Counted from the first letter of the stretch, positions 41,886-50,884 are shown. The stretch: 64,000 nucleotides of DNA from an uncultured Bacilli bacterium (GCA_934095825.1 CAKOKQ010000001.1:1-64000), one strand, 5' to 3'. Program-made: numbers and translations. The notes: generated by a model from the letters alone, not told the origin.

Positions 41886-43160
41886 ATGTTTGTAGACGAA
41901 ATAACAATAAAATTAATAGCAGGTAAAGGTGGAGATGGTTGTACTTCTTTTCATCATGAAAAGTGTATGCCTAATTTAGGACCAGATGGGGCCAACGGCG
42001 GCCACGGAGCAAATATTATTTTTGAAGTTGATAAAGGTTTAAGAACATTAGTTGATTTAAGATATAATAAAATTGTTAAAGGCGAAAAAGGCGATAATGG
42101 TAAAGGGTCTAATCGTACGGGAGCTGATGCTAAAGATATAATCATTAAAGTTCCAGAAGGAACAACAGTGTACGATGCTAATACCAATTTAGTTTTAGTT
42201 GATTTAACTCATGATAAAGAGCGTTTTACGGTTTGTCAAGGTGGTCGTGGGGGCCGTGGTAATAAAGCCTTTGCCACACATGAAAATCCTGCCCCTAAAA
42301 CTAGTGAGTATGGAGAACCGGGGGAAGAAAAACTAATCAAATGCGAACTTAAAGTGTTAGCAGATGTGGGGTTAGTTGGTTTTCCAAGTGTTGGTAAGTC
42401 CACTCTTTTATCAGTAATATCCGCATCTAAACCGAAAATTGCGGCTTATCATTTTACAACCTTATCACCAAATTTAGGAGTGGTAAAATTAAATGACGGT
42501 CGTAGTTTTGTCATGGCAGATTTACCGGGGTTAATCGAAGGAGCTGCCGATGGTGTTGGTTTAGGACTTAAATTTTTAAGACATGCTGAGCGTACCAAAG
42601 TTTTAGCCCATGTAGTGGATATGGGAAGTAGTGAAGGTCGCGACCCCATCCGTGATTATGAAATTATTAATACCGAGATTAATAGATATAGTAAGAAAAT
42701 GGCAGGTAAACCAATGATTGTTTTAGCTAATAAAATGGATTTATCAGATGCCGAGGCTAATTTAGAAAAATTTAAAAAAGCATATCCTGATGTTGAAGTA
42801 ATACCAATTTCAGCAATTAAGCAAGACGGAATTGATAAGGCTATGACCAAATTAATGGATATAATAGAGAAAACTCCTAAAAATGAATTATATTCAGAAG
42901 AAGATTATGCTTCCCATGTTGTTTACAAATATGAAAATGTCTTGCCTTTTACAGTAAAGAAAGTTAATGGTATGTGGCGGGTTGAAGGAACTGAGATTAG
43001 TAAGTTATTTAAGATGACCAAGTTTACCGAAGATGAGTCCGTGGCGAGATTTTCTAGAAAATTAAAAGGCATGGGTGTTGAAGAAGCCTTACTTAATGCG
43101 GGGGCAACTTTAAATGATGACATTGAAATTGAGGGTTATGTTTTTAAATTCAAAGATTAG
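41886..43160 (+). CDS. obg: GTPase Obg
   Basis: 424 residues. A glycine-rich Obg fold (1-158, for example GGDGCTSFHHEK...GPDGANGGHGA) is followed by a GTPase domain with G1 GFPSVGKSTLL, G3 ADLPGLIEGA, G4 NKMD and G5 SAI, then a C-terminal OCT domain (from about 345). Obg is an essential GTPase linked to ribosome assembly, the stringent response and sporulation initiation. The complete domain set and length are typical. It is followed by two membrane-anchored proteins and frr. Confidence 0.95.
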   Translation: MFVDEITIKLIAGKGGDGCTSFHHEKCMPNLGPDGANGGHGANIIFEVDKGLRTLVDLRYNKIVKGEKGDNGKGSNRTGADAKDIIIKVPEGTTVYDANTNLVLVDLTHDKERFTVCQGGRGGRGNKAFATHENPAPKTSEYGEPGEEKLIKCELKVLADVGLVGFPSVGKSTLLSVISASKPKIAAYHFTTLSPNLGVVKLNDGRSFVMADLPGLIEGAADGVGLGLKFLRHAERTKVLAHVVDMGSSEGRDPIRDYEIINTEINRYSKKMAGKPMIVLANKMDLSDAEANLEKFKKAYPDVEVIPISAIKQDGIDKAMTKLMDIIEKTPKNELYSEEDYASHVVYKYENVLPFTVKKVNGMWRVEGTEISKLFKMTKFTEDESVARFSRKLKGMGVEEALLNAGATLNDDIEIEGYVFKFKD

Positions 43161-43174
43161 GAAGTAATGATTTA

Positions 43175-43753
43175 ATGAAAAAAATGACAAGAAATTTTAT
43201 ATATTTAGTTTTATTTGCTTTTTTGATATGGTGCTTTGTCTACTTAGGAAAAAAAGATTTTAGTAGTACCATTACCGATGCGGAAAGATTTAGTAAAGAA
43301 TATACAACTATTGATATGGATAATCCCTTTGTTTATGTTAATTCTAATCGAGTTTTAAATATTTTAAATAATGAAACGGGAATTATTCTAGTAGGTTTTT
43401 CTAGTAATGCGTGGATGCAAGAGTATGTTCGGGAACTATATCCCATTTTAAAAGAAAATAATATTACGAAAGTTTATTATTATGATGTTATAGAAGATAG
43501 AACTAAAAAGACGAAAAATTTTAGACAAATAGAAGATTTACTTAGTAAATATTTAAAAATTACGGATATGGGAGCAGAATACTTATTTACGCCCGCTTTA
43601 ATATTTGTTAAAGATGGTAAAATTATTAATTATGATGATGAAACATCTTTGGTATCTTTTGATATGAGACCCGATACTTATTGGAATGAAGATGCAATTA
43701 CGAACTTTCACAACAAAATAAATACTTATTTAAGTGAGGCGGATTATAACTAA
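43175..43753 (+). CDS. Membrane-anchored thioredoxin-like protein lacking CxxC
   Basis: 192 residues: an N-terminal helix (NFIYLVLFAFLIWCFVYL), then an extracellular thioredoxin-like domain. The strand-loop ILVGFSSNAWMQEYVRELYPIL sits where the redox CxxC helix starts, but Ser-Asn-Ala-Trp replaces the cysteines. A cis-Pro-like element (LFTPALIFVKDGKI) is conserved. It is therefore probably a non-redox thioredoxin-fold protein. It overlaps the next gene by one base (43753). Confidence 0.65.
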   Translation: MKKMTRNFIYLVLFAFLIWCFVYLGKKDFSSTITDAERFSKEYTTIDMDNPFVYVNSNRVLNILNNETGIILVGFSSNAWMQEYVRELYPILKENNITKVYYYDVIEDRTKKTKNFRQIEDLLSKYLKITDMGAEYLFTPALIFVKDGKIINYDDETSLVSFDMRPDTYWNEDAITNFHNKINTYLSEADYN

Positions 43754-44457
43754 TGCAAGAAAAAAATTATCTTAGTGTTACCATGTTTATCTTAATTGTT
43801 TTTGTGCTTTTATTAGGAGGTAACTACTTAATTAGAAATAAAGGGCAAAAGCCAACTACTAAAATTATTGACATAAGAATGGATAGTTCGAAAGATTATG
43901 TTTATTTTACTGATAGCAAGACTGTATCCGAAGATTTAGACTTAGTTTATAATACTATTCATCTTAATATTGATAGTAAGGATGCTAAAGAGTTAGAAAA
44001 CTTATTAAATGAAGAAATGACTAAGGCTCAAAAAAGTATTAAAACTTTAGATGAAGTTGTGATTGATAAAAAAGACATTGTCTATGAATTAGATGATAAT
44101 AATAAGATTTATGAAGCAGACTATTTGAAATATGACATATTAGAAAGTGACAATTATGTAACTGTTGGGACTATTAAAGGTCATATAAATATAACGAGTG
44201 ATGAAGATAATAACACTTTAAAATATTATACCTTTAGTAAAAAAGATGGTCATATAATGAGTCTGGACGAAATAAAAAGTGCTGGTAAAATAACCAATAA
44301 TAGTATCGAAAAAGCAAAAGAAAATTATTTAAAAGATAAAGAAGATACAACTATAAAAACTTATGAACTATACATTGATAAATATGGTAATACCATTATG
44401 AATTTGCTTGTAAATAGTGGGGATATCACTTATAATGATACTGTAAAGATTAATTAA
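43753..44457 (+). CDS. Membrane-anchored protein, possibly DUF3298/RsiV-like
   Basis: 234 residues, with one N-terminal membrane helix (VTMFILIVFVLLLGGNYLI) and an extracellular domain. A helical NLLNEEMTKAQKSIK, paired strands and the phrase YYTFSKKDGHIMSLDEI resemble the DUF4163-DUF3298 arrangement of RsiV-type proteins, in which a substrate-binding fold lies outside the membrane. The similarity is faint. Start and stop overlap with neighbours suggest co-translation with the thioredoxin-like gene. Confidence 0.5.
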   Translation: MQEKNYLSVTMFILIVFVLLLGGNYLIRNKGQKPTTKIIDIRMDSSKDYVYFTDSKTVSEDLDLVYNTIHLNIDSKDAKELENLLNEEMTKAQKSIKTLDEVVIDKKDIVYELDDNNKIYEADYLKYDILESDNYVTVGTIKGHINITSDEDNNTLKYYTFSKKDGHIMSLDEIKSAGKITNNSIEKAKENYLKDKEDTTIKTYELYIDKYGNTIMNLLVNSGDITYNDTVKIN

Positions 44458-44462
44458 AAAAG

Positions 44463-44502
44463 AAAGGAACTAATCTTAAAAAAAGATTAGAAAAACTATA
44501 TG
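44463..44502 (+). promoter_or_regulatory. frr Shine-Dalgarno separated from start by a hairpin
   Basis: AAAGGAA (44463-44469) is 30 nt before the ATG (44500). CTAATCTT (44470-44477) and AAGATTAG (44483-44490) form a perfect 8-bp stem with a 5-nt loop directly after the Shine-Dalgarno. Folding leaves 9 nt before the start, ideal spacing. Confidence 0.7.
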
Positions 44503-45036
44503 AACTTAGATGAATTTGAAATGAAAATGATGAAAGCGATTGAAAATCTGGAAGAAAGATATATAAATATCAGAGCAGGGCGCGCTAATCCTTCCATGCT
44601 AAATGGCGTGATGGTTGATTTTTATGGAACACCAACACCAATTAGTAGTATTGCTAATATTACCGTTCCTGAGGCTCGCCAATTATTTATTAAACCATTT
44701 GATAGAAGCACTTTGAAAAATATTGAACATGCGATTATTGCTGCTAATCTAGGAATTAACCCAACTAATAATGGAGAAATGCTTATTATAACGATCCCTG
44801 CTTTAACTGAAGATAAAAGAAGAGAATATGTTAAACAAGCTAAAGCTTTAAGTGAAGATGCTAAAGTAGCTTTAAGAAATATTCGCCAAGATGCAAATAC
44901 CGAAATTAAAAAGTTAGAACTTCCAGAAGACCAAGAGAAGAGTAGTCTTAATGATGTTCAAGATTTAATTAATAAATATAATAAAATTGTTGATGAAAAA
45001 CAAAAAGAAAAAGAAGAAGAACTAATGACTGTATAG
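44500..45036 (+). CDS. frr: Ribosome recycling factor
   Basis: 178 residues, the normal length is about 185. The L-shaped RRF signature is clear: RAGRANPSMLNGVMVDFYGTPTPISSIANITVPEARQ (near residue 26), KNIEHAI-AANLGINP-NNGE, and the helical C-terminal EDAKVALRNIRQDAN with KLEL-EDQ. It splits post-termination ribosomes with EF-G. The start is fixed by homology, although the Shine-Dalgarno is separated by a hairpin. No tsf or pyrH lies beside it, unlike in many bacteria. Confidence 0.94.
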   Translation: MNLDEFEMKMMKAIENLEERYINIRAGRANPSMLNGVMVDFYGTPTPISSIANITVPEARQLFIKPFDRSTLKNIEHAIIAANLGINPTNNGEMLIITIPALTEDKRREYVKQAKALSEDAKVALRNIRQDANTEIKKLELPEDQEKSSLNDVQDLINKYNKIVDEKQKEKEEELMTV

Positions 45037-45042
45037 TTCTTT
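45014..45042 (+). terminator. Terminator of frr
   Basis: AAGAACTA (45014-45021) inside the gene end pairs with TAGTTCTT (45031-45038), followed by T's. Confidence 0.65.
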
Positions 45043-45113
45043 TTTAACTTTTAAGTAAATAAAAAAATATTAGACAGTAAGTTATGATATACTAAAAAGG
45101 TAGGTGTAATAAA

Positions 45114-46955
45114 ATGAATTTAATAAAAGAAAAAATTAAAGAAATAGAATTGAATAATTTTCGAGCTAGGATAAAAAAAGAGGGAGTTACTAACGATATA
45201 TTAAATAAAATATTGAGTTTAGATGTCGATATATTAGAAAAAATTGATTTATTGATGATGGATTTTTATAAACGCTTTTCTTATTTAGATAGTTTAAATA
45301 ATTTAAACGAAGAGGAGTTATCAGTAATTGTTAAAAGTAACTTGAGCCCAGAAATAAAAAATATAATTTTACTTAATAACGGTCAGGTAGCAAATGTTAT
45401 CAAAGATAATAATGTTTTAGCAAAAATGTTAAGAGACAAAGTAAGTAATGATAATTTACTTTTATATGCAATATTACTATTTGATGTGGATGATAAAGTT
45501 AGCAAAGCGACTTTATTTAATGAAATAAAACTAGACAGTGTGTCTATAGGCAATCTTATAAATAAAAAGACAGCTGTTTTAAAAAAATTAGTTAAAGATG
45601 ATAATTTTAAAGATAATTTCTTAGAAATTTCAAAAAAATACGGAGTATCAGATTATTCTGTAGACGAGGAAAAACTAGCTGAGTTATTAGAGGTATTGCC
45701 AGAACTTATTTTAGATCTAAATACAAATTCTTTTGAAAAATATAAGAAAATTTTAAAAAATGAAAAACATGTTGGCATACTAACTAGTCCTGGTGCCTTA
45801 AATCATAAATGGGGGATTTCTAAAAAGTTAGTAGATACCACTGATACCGTAAAAGCAAATGGTGATGTTGAAAATTTCAGTGACCACATTTTTGCTTTTG
45901 AATTAATAGATAAATTCCGACCGGAATATATAGCTCATTTTGCTAATCTTTCACTTAATATTTTTTTAAATCCTTTAAATATTTTAAATATTGATGACGG
46001 TACCAAAAAATTGTTAGGAAAAACTACACATTTTACTGATATTGAATTGTTAACGAGTCGCTTTTTTAATCATTTTTTTAAAAAAATGGAACCAACATTA
46101 AAAAGAGAGGCAATTTTAAGATTTGCTTATGCTTCCTATGAAGATAGAAAATTAATATTAACTTTGTTAGTCAATAGCACATACCTTACTTTTAAGGAAG
46201 AAGCTTTAAAAGTAATAGAAAAACTAGAAATAGGAAATGACTATTTTCTAAATGTGTTAAATCTTGTTGTGTATTATCCGGAATTAACTAAAGAAATATT
46301 GAAAAAGAGTGAGTTGTCAAAGCAAGACATCCTAATTATAAAATATTTGTTTACTATGCCAGCAGTTACAAATCGACCATTAACTATTGATGAGATAATG
46401 CAAAAGTTAAAAGAAGGCTTATTAAAGGAAAATTCTTCTCAAAAAAATAAGTTGGGAGTAAGTCCGTACGGTCATATCAGAGAAAAACTCTTTAATGAAT
46501 ATGAAGCTTCTGTTATGTTCTTGGGTGTAGATGGCACCTTGGAAACCTATAGTGCAGAGGATATGCATCATTCTCCTATTTTAGCATCTTATATTGAAAA
46601 AAAGTATGGCTGTCGGATTAATGATATAAATAATGCCAGTATTAAATTAGCGGCTGTTGGAGAAATCGTTATGGTTGTAGAAGGCGATGTAATGAATATA
46701 TATTTACCTTCTAAATTAACACCACAACAATTAACAACTTTGAAGTCTTATTTATCAGCCTTAAAAGAACCAGAAAAAGTCGAATTTTACGGCTTAGTTA
46801 TTAATAAAGTAGCAGAGACTGACTTAAATAAAATTGATGGCGATTATGGAACTGGCTATGAATTAAATCACGGTACTTCGATGAATTTAGATATCCTCAG
46901 TAATATTATAGAAAATACCTTTGATAATGAGACTCAAGTAAGTATTAAAAGATAA
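45114..46955 (+). CDS. Large hypothetical protein
   Basis: 613 residues, no recognised family. Mostly helical, soluble and Leu/Lys/Asn-rich, with paired short helices in the first 440 residues that could be a solenoid. The last 160 residues differ: FLGVDGTLETYSAEDMHHSP, IKLAAVGEIVMVVEGDVMNIYLPSKLTPQQL and VEFYGLVINK suggest a compact alpha/beta domain. No enzyme motif is evident. An extended -10 (TGATATACT, about 45086-45094) precedes it. In size and style it resembles the HExxH protein at 8948, but no motif is shared. Confidence 0.6.
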   Translation: MNLIKEKIKEIELNNFRARIKKEGVTNDILNKILSLDVDILEKIDLLMMDFYKRFSYLDSLNNLNEEELSVIVKSNLSPEIKNIILLNNGQVANVIKDNNVLAKMLRDKVSNDNLLLYAILLFDVDDKVSKATLFNEIKLDSVSIGNLINKKTAVLKKLVKDDNFKDNFLEISKKYGVSDYSVDEEKLAELLEVLPELILDLNTNSFEKYKKILKNEKHVGILTSPGALNHKWGISKKLVDTTDTVKANGDVENFSDHIFAFELIDKFRPEYIAHFANLSLNIFLNPLNILNIDDGTKKLLGKTTHFTDIELLTSRFFNHFFKKMEPTLKREAILRFAYASYEDRKLILTLLVNSTYLTFKEEALKVIEKLEIGNDYFLNVLNLVVYYPELTKEILKKSELSKQDILIIKYLFTMPAVTNRPLTIDEIMQKLKEGLLKENSSQKNKLGVSPYGHIREKLFNEYEASVMFLGVDGTLETYSAEDMHHSPILASYIEKKYGCRINDINNASIKLAAVGEIVMVVEGDVMNIYLPSKLTPQQLTTLKSYLSALKEPEKVEFYGLVINKVAETDLNKIDGDYGTGYELNHGTSMNLDILSNIIENTFDNETQVSIKR

Positions 46956-47143
46956 GTGTAGTAAGAAACAAAGTTTACTATTTTAGAAAAGAAAAAACTA
47001 GTCTGATGATAACCACAATGAGTGGATAAACTTTAAGACGAGTTTTTATTTTGGCAAAATCTGGAATATTTTAACATTAAAGCAAATAAATTACTTTTAT
47101 TAAAAAGTGTGTTTCAAAGTGTGTTTCACGCAATTTTGACATT
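46956..47143. other. Intergenic stretch without recognisable gene
   Basis: About 190 nt between the 613-residue protein and the minus-strand tRNA unit. A partly duplicated GTGTGTTTCA (47107-47126) is the only visible repeat. Confidence 0.4.
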
Positions 47144-47168
47144 AAAAAAACCCCGTATTTACGGGGGA
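47144..47168 (-). terminator. Terminator of tRNA-Arg(TCT)
   Basis: CCCCGT-attt-ACGGGG, followed on the minus strand by T7. Confidence 0.85.
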
Positions 47169-47179
47169 TTTATTCATAC

Positions 47180-47256
47180 TGGTGTTTCCAGAGTGATTCG
47201 AACACTCGACCGTACGCTTAGAAGGCGTATGCTCTATCCAGCTGAGCTATGGAAAC
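47180..47256 (-). tRNA. tRNA-Arg (anticodon TCT), CCA encoded
   Basis: Minus-strand cloverleaf of 77 nt: acceptor GTTTCCA/TGGAAAC, discriminator A, anticodon stem TACGC/GCGTA with loop CTTCTAA, T loop TTCGAAT, 3' CCA. It reads AGA/AGG, the main Arg codons in this AT-rich genome. Confidence 0.93.
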
Positions 47257-47366
47257 ATATTCATCAGCACAAATAAAATTATAAACTAAAAGTTAGGTAT
47301 TTGCAAGAGAAAAATTAAGCCAGATAAGTAAAAATTGTCTTTTTAGGAAGATTTTGCTAAAAAAAC

Positions 47367-48278
47367 TTAGATTTCTTCCCCGTTTACGACTAATTCGACA
47401 TCAGTTAGACCTAAGGTATCCTCAAAAGATTTACTAATTGCGTATTTTACTTCTTCAATTAAAGAATCATTTAAGAAACTATCTAAAAGATAACTACTAA
47501 ATTCTAACTTGATAGTGTTTTCTTTGATTTCATAATCCAAGAGTTTAGCGTTACTTGATAAAAAACTCATTAAATTAGATTGATGGATAGGTGAAGATTT
47601 TAGCTCCTCAATGATTATTTCCACTTTATCCTTGCTATCATTAGTAAAAATAGAAACGGGAACTAAGTGATATTCGTCATTAATATTGATGTAGTAGTAT
47701 AAATTTAAGATGTCCATCGTAAAGATATTATTAACATTGTAAACTTTATTGATACCATAAGACTTAGTTAAAGTAAGAGGAAGCTTTTTTTGGGAGATAG
47801 GAAGATTATCTAACTTAGCATTTTCCACAAAAATCATTATTTCTTTAATTTCATCTAATTTTGTTAAAGAATAAACAATTGATTCAATAACTTTTTCTTC
47901 AGTATCTATGGTAACATTTAAAAATTCTTTGCTAAAATTAATTTTTAAAAGATTATTTTCTAAAGTAAGATTAAGAATTTTTGTGCCTTTGGGAATAAGA
48001 GGGGTATAATTATCGTCAATATATTTAGATTTAGGACTGTCAATGGTAAGAGAAGTTAGAATATCATTAATCTTAGCTAAAATATCATTATCATTATTAC
48101 TGACAATTTTGGTTTCAACTAATATATTTTTATTCAAAAGATAAATAGAATGATAATTTCCGTTTTTAATACTTAAGGTTTCTTCGTAACTTTTGTTGGT
48201 TGGAAAAAGATAGACTAAAGTAAGGACAAAAAGAGTTAAAAAAGAAATAAGTAACTTTCTTTTAATATTATTAAACAT
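47367..48278 (-). CDS. gerM: GerM-like sporulation/germination protein with two GerMN domains
   Basis: 303 residues. An N-terminal membrane helix (LLISFLTLFVLTLVYLFP) is followed by two GerMN-type domains (about 40-170 and 185-300). Each ends with the pattern of an IP-G/PIH loop, a hydrophobic strand, and LKINFSKEFL or IKLEFSSYLL followed by a helix of the VI-SIVYSLTKL type. GerM in Bacillus subtilis is a mother-cell protein required for the engulfment complex and normal germination. No lipobox Cys is visible, so it is anchored by the helix. It is downstream of gerE and spoIIIAH on the same strand, forming a sporulation cluster. Confidence 0.8.
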   Translation of the reverse strand: MFNNIKRKLLISFLTLFVLTLVYLFPTNKSYEETLSIKNGNYHSIYLLNKNILVETKIVSNNDNDILAKINDILTSLTIDSPKSKYIDDNYTPLIPKGTKILNLTLENNLLKINFSKEFLNVTIDTEEKVIESIVYSLTKLDEIKEIMIFVENAKLDNLPISQKKLPLTLTKSYGINKVYNVNNIFTMDILNLYYYININDEYHLVPVSIFTNDSKDKVEIIIEELKSSPIHQSNLMSFLSSNAKLLDYEIKENTIKLEFSSYLLDSFLNDSLIEEVKYAISKSFEDTLGLTDVELVVNGEEI

Positions 48279-48314
48279 AAAAAACCACCTATTAAATTAT
48301 ATAGTTATTAAAAT

Positions 48315-48342
48315 GAAAAAAGACCAAAAGCCCATGGTCTTA
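48315..48342 (-). terminator. Terminator of gerE
   Basis: On the minus strand AAGACC pairs with GGTCTT, followed by T6; it includes the gerE stop codon. Confidence 0.75.
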
Positions 48343-48540
48343 AAGGGTTAAATCTTTTGACTTTAATAGTTCGATAATCGCACTACTTCTACTAGTTACC
48401 CCAAGTTTTTGAATGACATTAGAAATATGATTACGAACGGTTTTTTCACTAATTCGTAAGATACTTGCAATTTCTTTAGTCGTCTTGGTCTTAATTAAAA
48501 GGCTAAATATTTCTTTTTCTCTTTTTGTTAATAAACTCAT
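48340..48540 (-). CDS. gerE: Spore coat/late mother-cell regulator GerE
   Basis: 66 residues, almost entirely a LuxR-type helix-turn-helix: LLTKREKEIFSLLIKTKTTKEIASILRISEKTVRNHISNVIQKLGVTSRSSAIIELL. This closely matches GerE, which is likewise only a DNA-binding domain (74 residues in Bacillus). GerE acts with sigma-K on coat genes late in sporulation. A sigma-K-like promoter is visible upstream. Confidence 0.9.
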   Translation of the reverse strand: MSLLTKREKEIFSLLIKTKTTKEIASILRISEKTVRNHISNVIQKLGVTSRSSAIIELLKSKDLTL

Positions 48541-48561
48541 AATATACCAACTTTCTATAGT

Positions 48562-48586
48562 ATTTTATGTTTTATTATTATTTAGT
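48562..48586 (-). promoter_or_regulatory. Candidate sigma-K/sigma-E promoter of gerE
   Basis: The minus strand carries CATAAAATA (48569-48561), which fits the sigma-K -10 consensus CATAnnnTA, with an AC dinucleotide about 15 nt upstream. This suits a mother-cell gene, but the match is short. Confidence 0.4.
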
Positions 48587-48589
48587 TAA

Positions 48590-49084
48590 CTATTGAAACT
48601 TGATTGTGATATATTTTTTTGTATCGAACATACTTTGAACTTCTTTAATAATGTTATTAGCAATTAATTTATCATGCTTAGTGCTAGAAATAACAATGTT
48701 AATTTGATCTTTATTTATTTTAACAAAAGAGTCATATTCAAATTTTTCTTTTAGTTTAGCTTCAATATTTTCTTCTAGACCTTTATTTTCATTTAAAGTC
48801 ATTAATTCTTCATAAGCATTATTTTTTTCGGCCACCGTTTTTTCTTTATCAGTAATGGTGCTTTGTAAATTATTAATATTATTTAAAAGCTCTTCATCAG
48901 CGGCAACACGGAGCGCTACTAGAGAAGTAGAAGGCGTAATAGTAGCATTAGCGGCAGTATCATTGGTACTTGTAGTTGGTAAATTATATTCCTCTAAAAT
49001 ATTGGAAGGCATACTAATATAATAAATACTTAAGACTAAAATAATACTAAATAAAGTGATAAACCATAAGTTTTGTTTGTTCAT
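48590..49084 (-). CDS. spoIIIAH: Stage III sporulation protein AH
   Basis: 164 residues. The start NKQNLWFITLFSIILVLSIYYIS is the characteristic membrane anchor of SpoIIIAH. It is followed by a Ser/Thr linker, a helix of Glu/Asn heptads (ADEELLNNINNLQ...AYEEL) and the C-terminal YscJ/FliF-type domain ending HDKLIANNIIKEVQSMFDTKKYITIKFQ. The extracellular domain binds forespore SpoIIQ to form the channel between mother cell and forespore. Only AH is here; the other spoIIIA genes are not in the window. On the minus strand a CATAATTT (49133-49126) could be a sigma-E -10. Confidence 0.88.
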   Translation of the reverse strand: MNKQNLWFITLFSIILVLSIYYISMPSNILEEYNLPTTSTNDTAANATITPSTSLVALRVAADEELLNNINNLQSTITDKEKTVAEKNNAYEELMTLNENKGLEENIEAKLKEKFEYDSFVKINKDQINIVISSTKHDKLIANNIIKEVQSMFDTKKYITIKFQ

Positions 49085-49487
49085 AAAATTCCTCTTTCTT
49101 TAATAAATTTTATGAACTTTTTAAAAAATTATGTATAAAGATAAATGTCGGTTGTAAGTTTTAGTAAAATGAAAAATAGTTTGGTTATAATATTTTTGGA
49201 ATTAGAGAAAAGGTAAAATAATTAGTTTTGTGGGGTTAATAGGTGCTAATGTTTACTAAAGAAAAATTGGCATTTTTTGAGAGTTAAAAAAATAGAGAGA
49301 ATAGCATTTTAGAATTGTTTAGTAGGGAAATTGTGTGTTATTATATAAGTGAAAAACTTTGCTAACTTCCAATTATTTTGCTGGTCAGGTTTTACAGTGA
49401 GATAGAAAAGGCTACAAGAAAAACAAAGTTTTGAAAATAAATATTTATGAATAAATTGGTAGTAGCAGTCTTTAGAAAGGAGCCTTT
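49085..49487. other. Divergent intergenic region
   Basis: A 403-nt region between spoIIIAH and the plus-strand gene at 49488. It contains a TATAAT (about 49187) and a TTATATAAG box (about 49340). A tiny ORF with AGGTG (49249-49287, MFTKEKLAFFES) lies between them. No larger structure was seen. Confidence 0.35.
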
Positions 49488-49949
49488 ATGGCAAAAAAGC
49501 AGGTAAAATTATGGGTAGTACAAGAAACAAAGGAAGAAGGTAACAATAAAGATATTAAAGTGCTTTTATCTTTAGAAAATGCAAGCGATGATTCTTTAAG
49601 GAAAAAAGTTATTGATACTTTAACTAGCGTCTTAGAAGAACAAGATTTTTTAGTAGAAAAAGAGTCTATTTCCAAAATAGGATTAGTAAAAAAGCTTTTG
49701 GAGTGCAAAGAAGATTTGAAAGTCCAAACTGAAGTTCCTGAAGAACAGTTAGGCAAAGCCATTATGACTTTAGCTAAATCATTTACGGAAAATGAGACTG
49801 AATCCTTGGAAAAATCAAGTGCAATATATGTGGCTTATTTGATGATGAAAGATGAGATATCTTTAGATAAGATAATGAAATATGCTAATTTATCTAAACA
49901 GGAATTAGAAGTAGTAAAATATTATTTACTAGAAAAGAATAATTTTTAG
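49488..49949 (+). CDS. Hypothetical protein preceding an ABC transporter
   Basis: 153 residues, soluble, charged (Lys/Glu) and mostly helical, no recognised family. A strand-rich start (KKQVKLWVVQETKEE) leads to helices including SSAIYVAYLMMKDEISLDKIMKYANLSKQELEVVKYYLLEK, which has a helix-turn-helix feel but no clear signature. It is 30 nt upstream of the ABC ATPase gene and shares its strand, so it is likely in the same operon. The ribosome binding site is AAAGGAG. Confidence 0.6.
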   Translation: MAKKQVKLWVVQETKEEGNNKDIKVLLSLENASDDSLRKKVIDTLTSVLEEQDFLVEKESISKIGLVKKLLECKEDLKVQTEVPEEQLGKAIMTLAKSFTENETESLEKSSAIYVAYLMMKDEISLDKIMKYANLSKQELEVVKYYLLEKNNF

Positions 49950-49978
49950 GATAATTAGTCTTAATTTAGGGAGTAAAA

Positions 49979-50884
49979 ATGTTAGAAGTAAAGAATGTAA
50001 CAAAATACTATGGCAAAATAAAAGCCGTAGATAACTTATCATTTAAAGTAGATGATGGAAAGATTTTTGGCTTATTAGGAGTTAATGGAGCAGGAAAGAC
50101 TACAACTTTTCGTATGATAATTAACTTACTAGATAAAACGGAAGGAACAATTTTATTAGATGGTAAACCTATAGATTATAGCGTTACGGATAAAATAGGT
50201 TTCTTAACCGAAGAACGCAGTCTTTTATTAAAACTTACGGTTTTAGAACAAGCTATTTATTATGGAACTTTAAAAGGATTAGATAAGAAAACCATTGAAG
50301 AAAAATTGGATAAGCTATTAGAAAAGTTTCATATTAGCGAATATAAAAATCGCAAAATTAAAGAATTGAGTAAAGGTAATCAGCAAAAAGTACAGTTTAT
50401 TACAGCCATTTTGCATGAACCTAAACTTTTGATTTTAGATGAGCCATTTAGTGGGTTAGATCCAATTAATGTAGAAGAATTCATGAAAACTATTAATGAG
50501 TTAAAGAAAAAAGGGACAGCAATAATTTTCTCGTCCCACCGAATGGAACATGTAGAATTATTCTGTGATGAATTAGTTATTTTAGTTCATGGTAAGAGTG
50601 TTTTACAAGGTAACTTAAAAGATATAAAGAAACAGTATCGGAAGAAAAATATTCATTTGCAGGCTGATGGCGATATGAAAAAAATCGAAAAAATATCAGG
50701 TGTATTAGAAATTACTAAAGAAATTGGTAATAATGAATACATTATTAAGATTGAAAGTGAAGATGTTATTAAAAAGGTCTTTGAAGTTGTTAAAACATTC
50801 GATAATGTAACCAAATTTAATGTTGAGGAGCCAACATTAAATGAAATATTTATCAGTAAAGTAGGGGAAGCATATGAAAAATAA
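49979..50884 (+). CDS. ABC transporter ATPase (NatA/YhaQ-like)
   Basis: 301 residues. Walker A is GVNGAGKTTT near residue 38, the signature LSKGNQQKVQF near 130, Walker B LLILDEPFSGLD near 150, and the switch His IIFSSHRMEH near 180. The GNQQKV signature and the extra C-terminal 80 residues are typical of NatA/YhaQ-type ATPases, which pair with multi-span permeases for sodium or other export. It overlaps the permease gene by 11 nt. Confidence 0.9.
   Translation: MLEVKNVTKYYGKIKAVDNLSFKVDDGKIFGLLGVNGAGKTTTFRMIINLLDKTEGTILLDGKPIDYSVTDKIGFLTEERSLLLKLTVLEQAIYYGTLKGLDKKTIEEKLDKLLEKFHISEYKNRKIKELSKGNQQKVQFITAILHEPKLLILDEPFSGLDPINVEEFMKTINELKKKGTAIIFSSHRMEHVELFCDELVILVHGKSVLQGNLKDIKKQYRKKNIHLQADGDMKKIEKISGVLEITKEIGNNEYIIKIESEDVIKKVFEVVKTFDNVTKFNVEEPTLNEIFISKVGEAYEK

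Noticed and set aside
44470..44490. Hairpin before frr as a terminator
   Set aside because: No T run follows, and it sits between the Shine-Dalgarno and the start codon.
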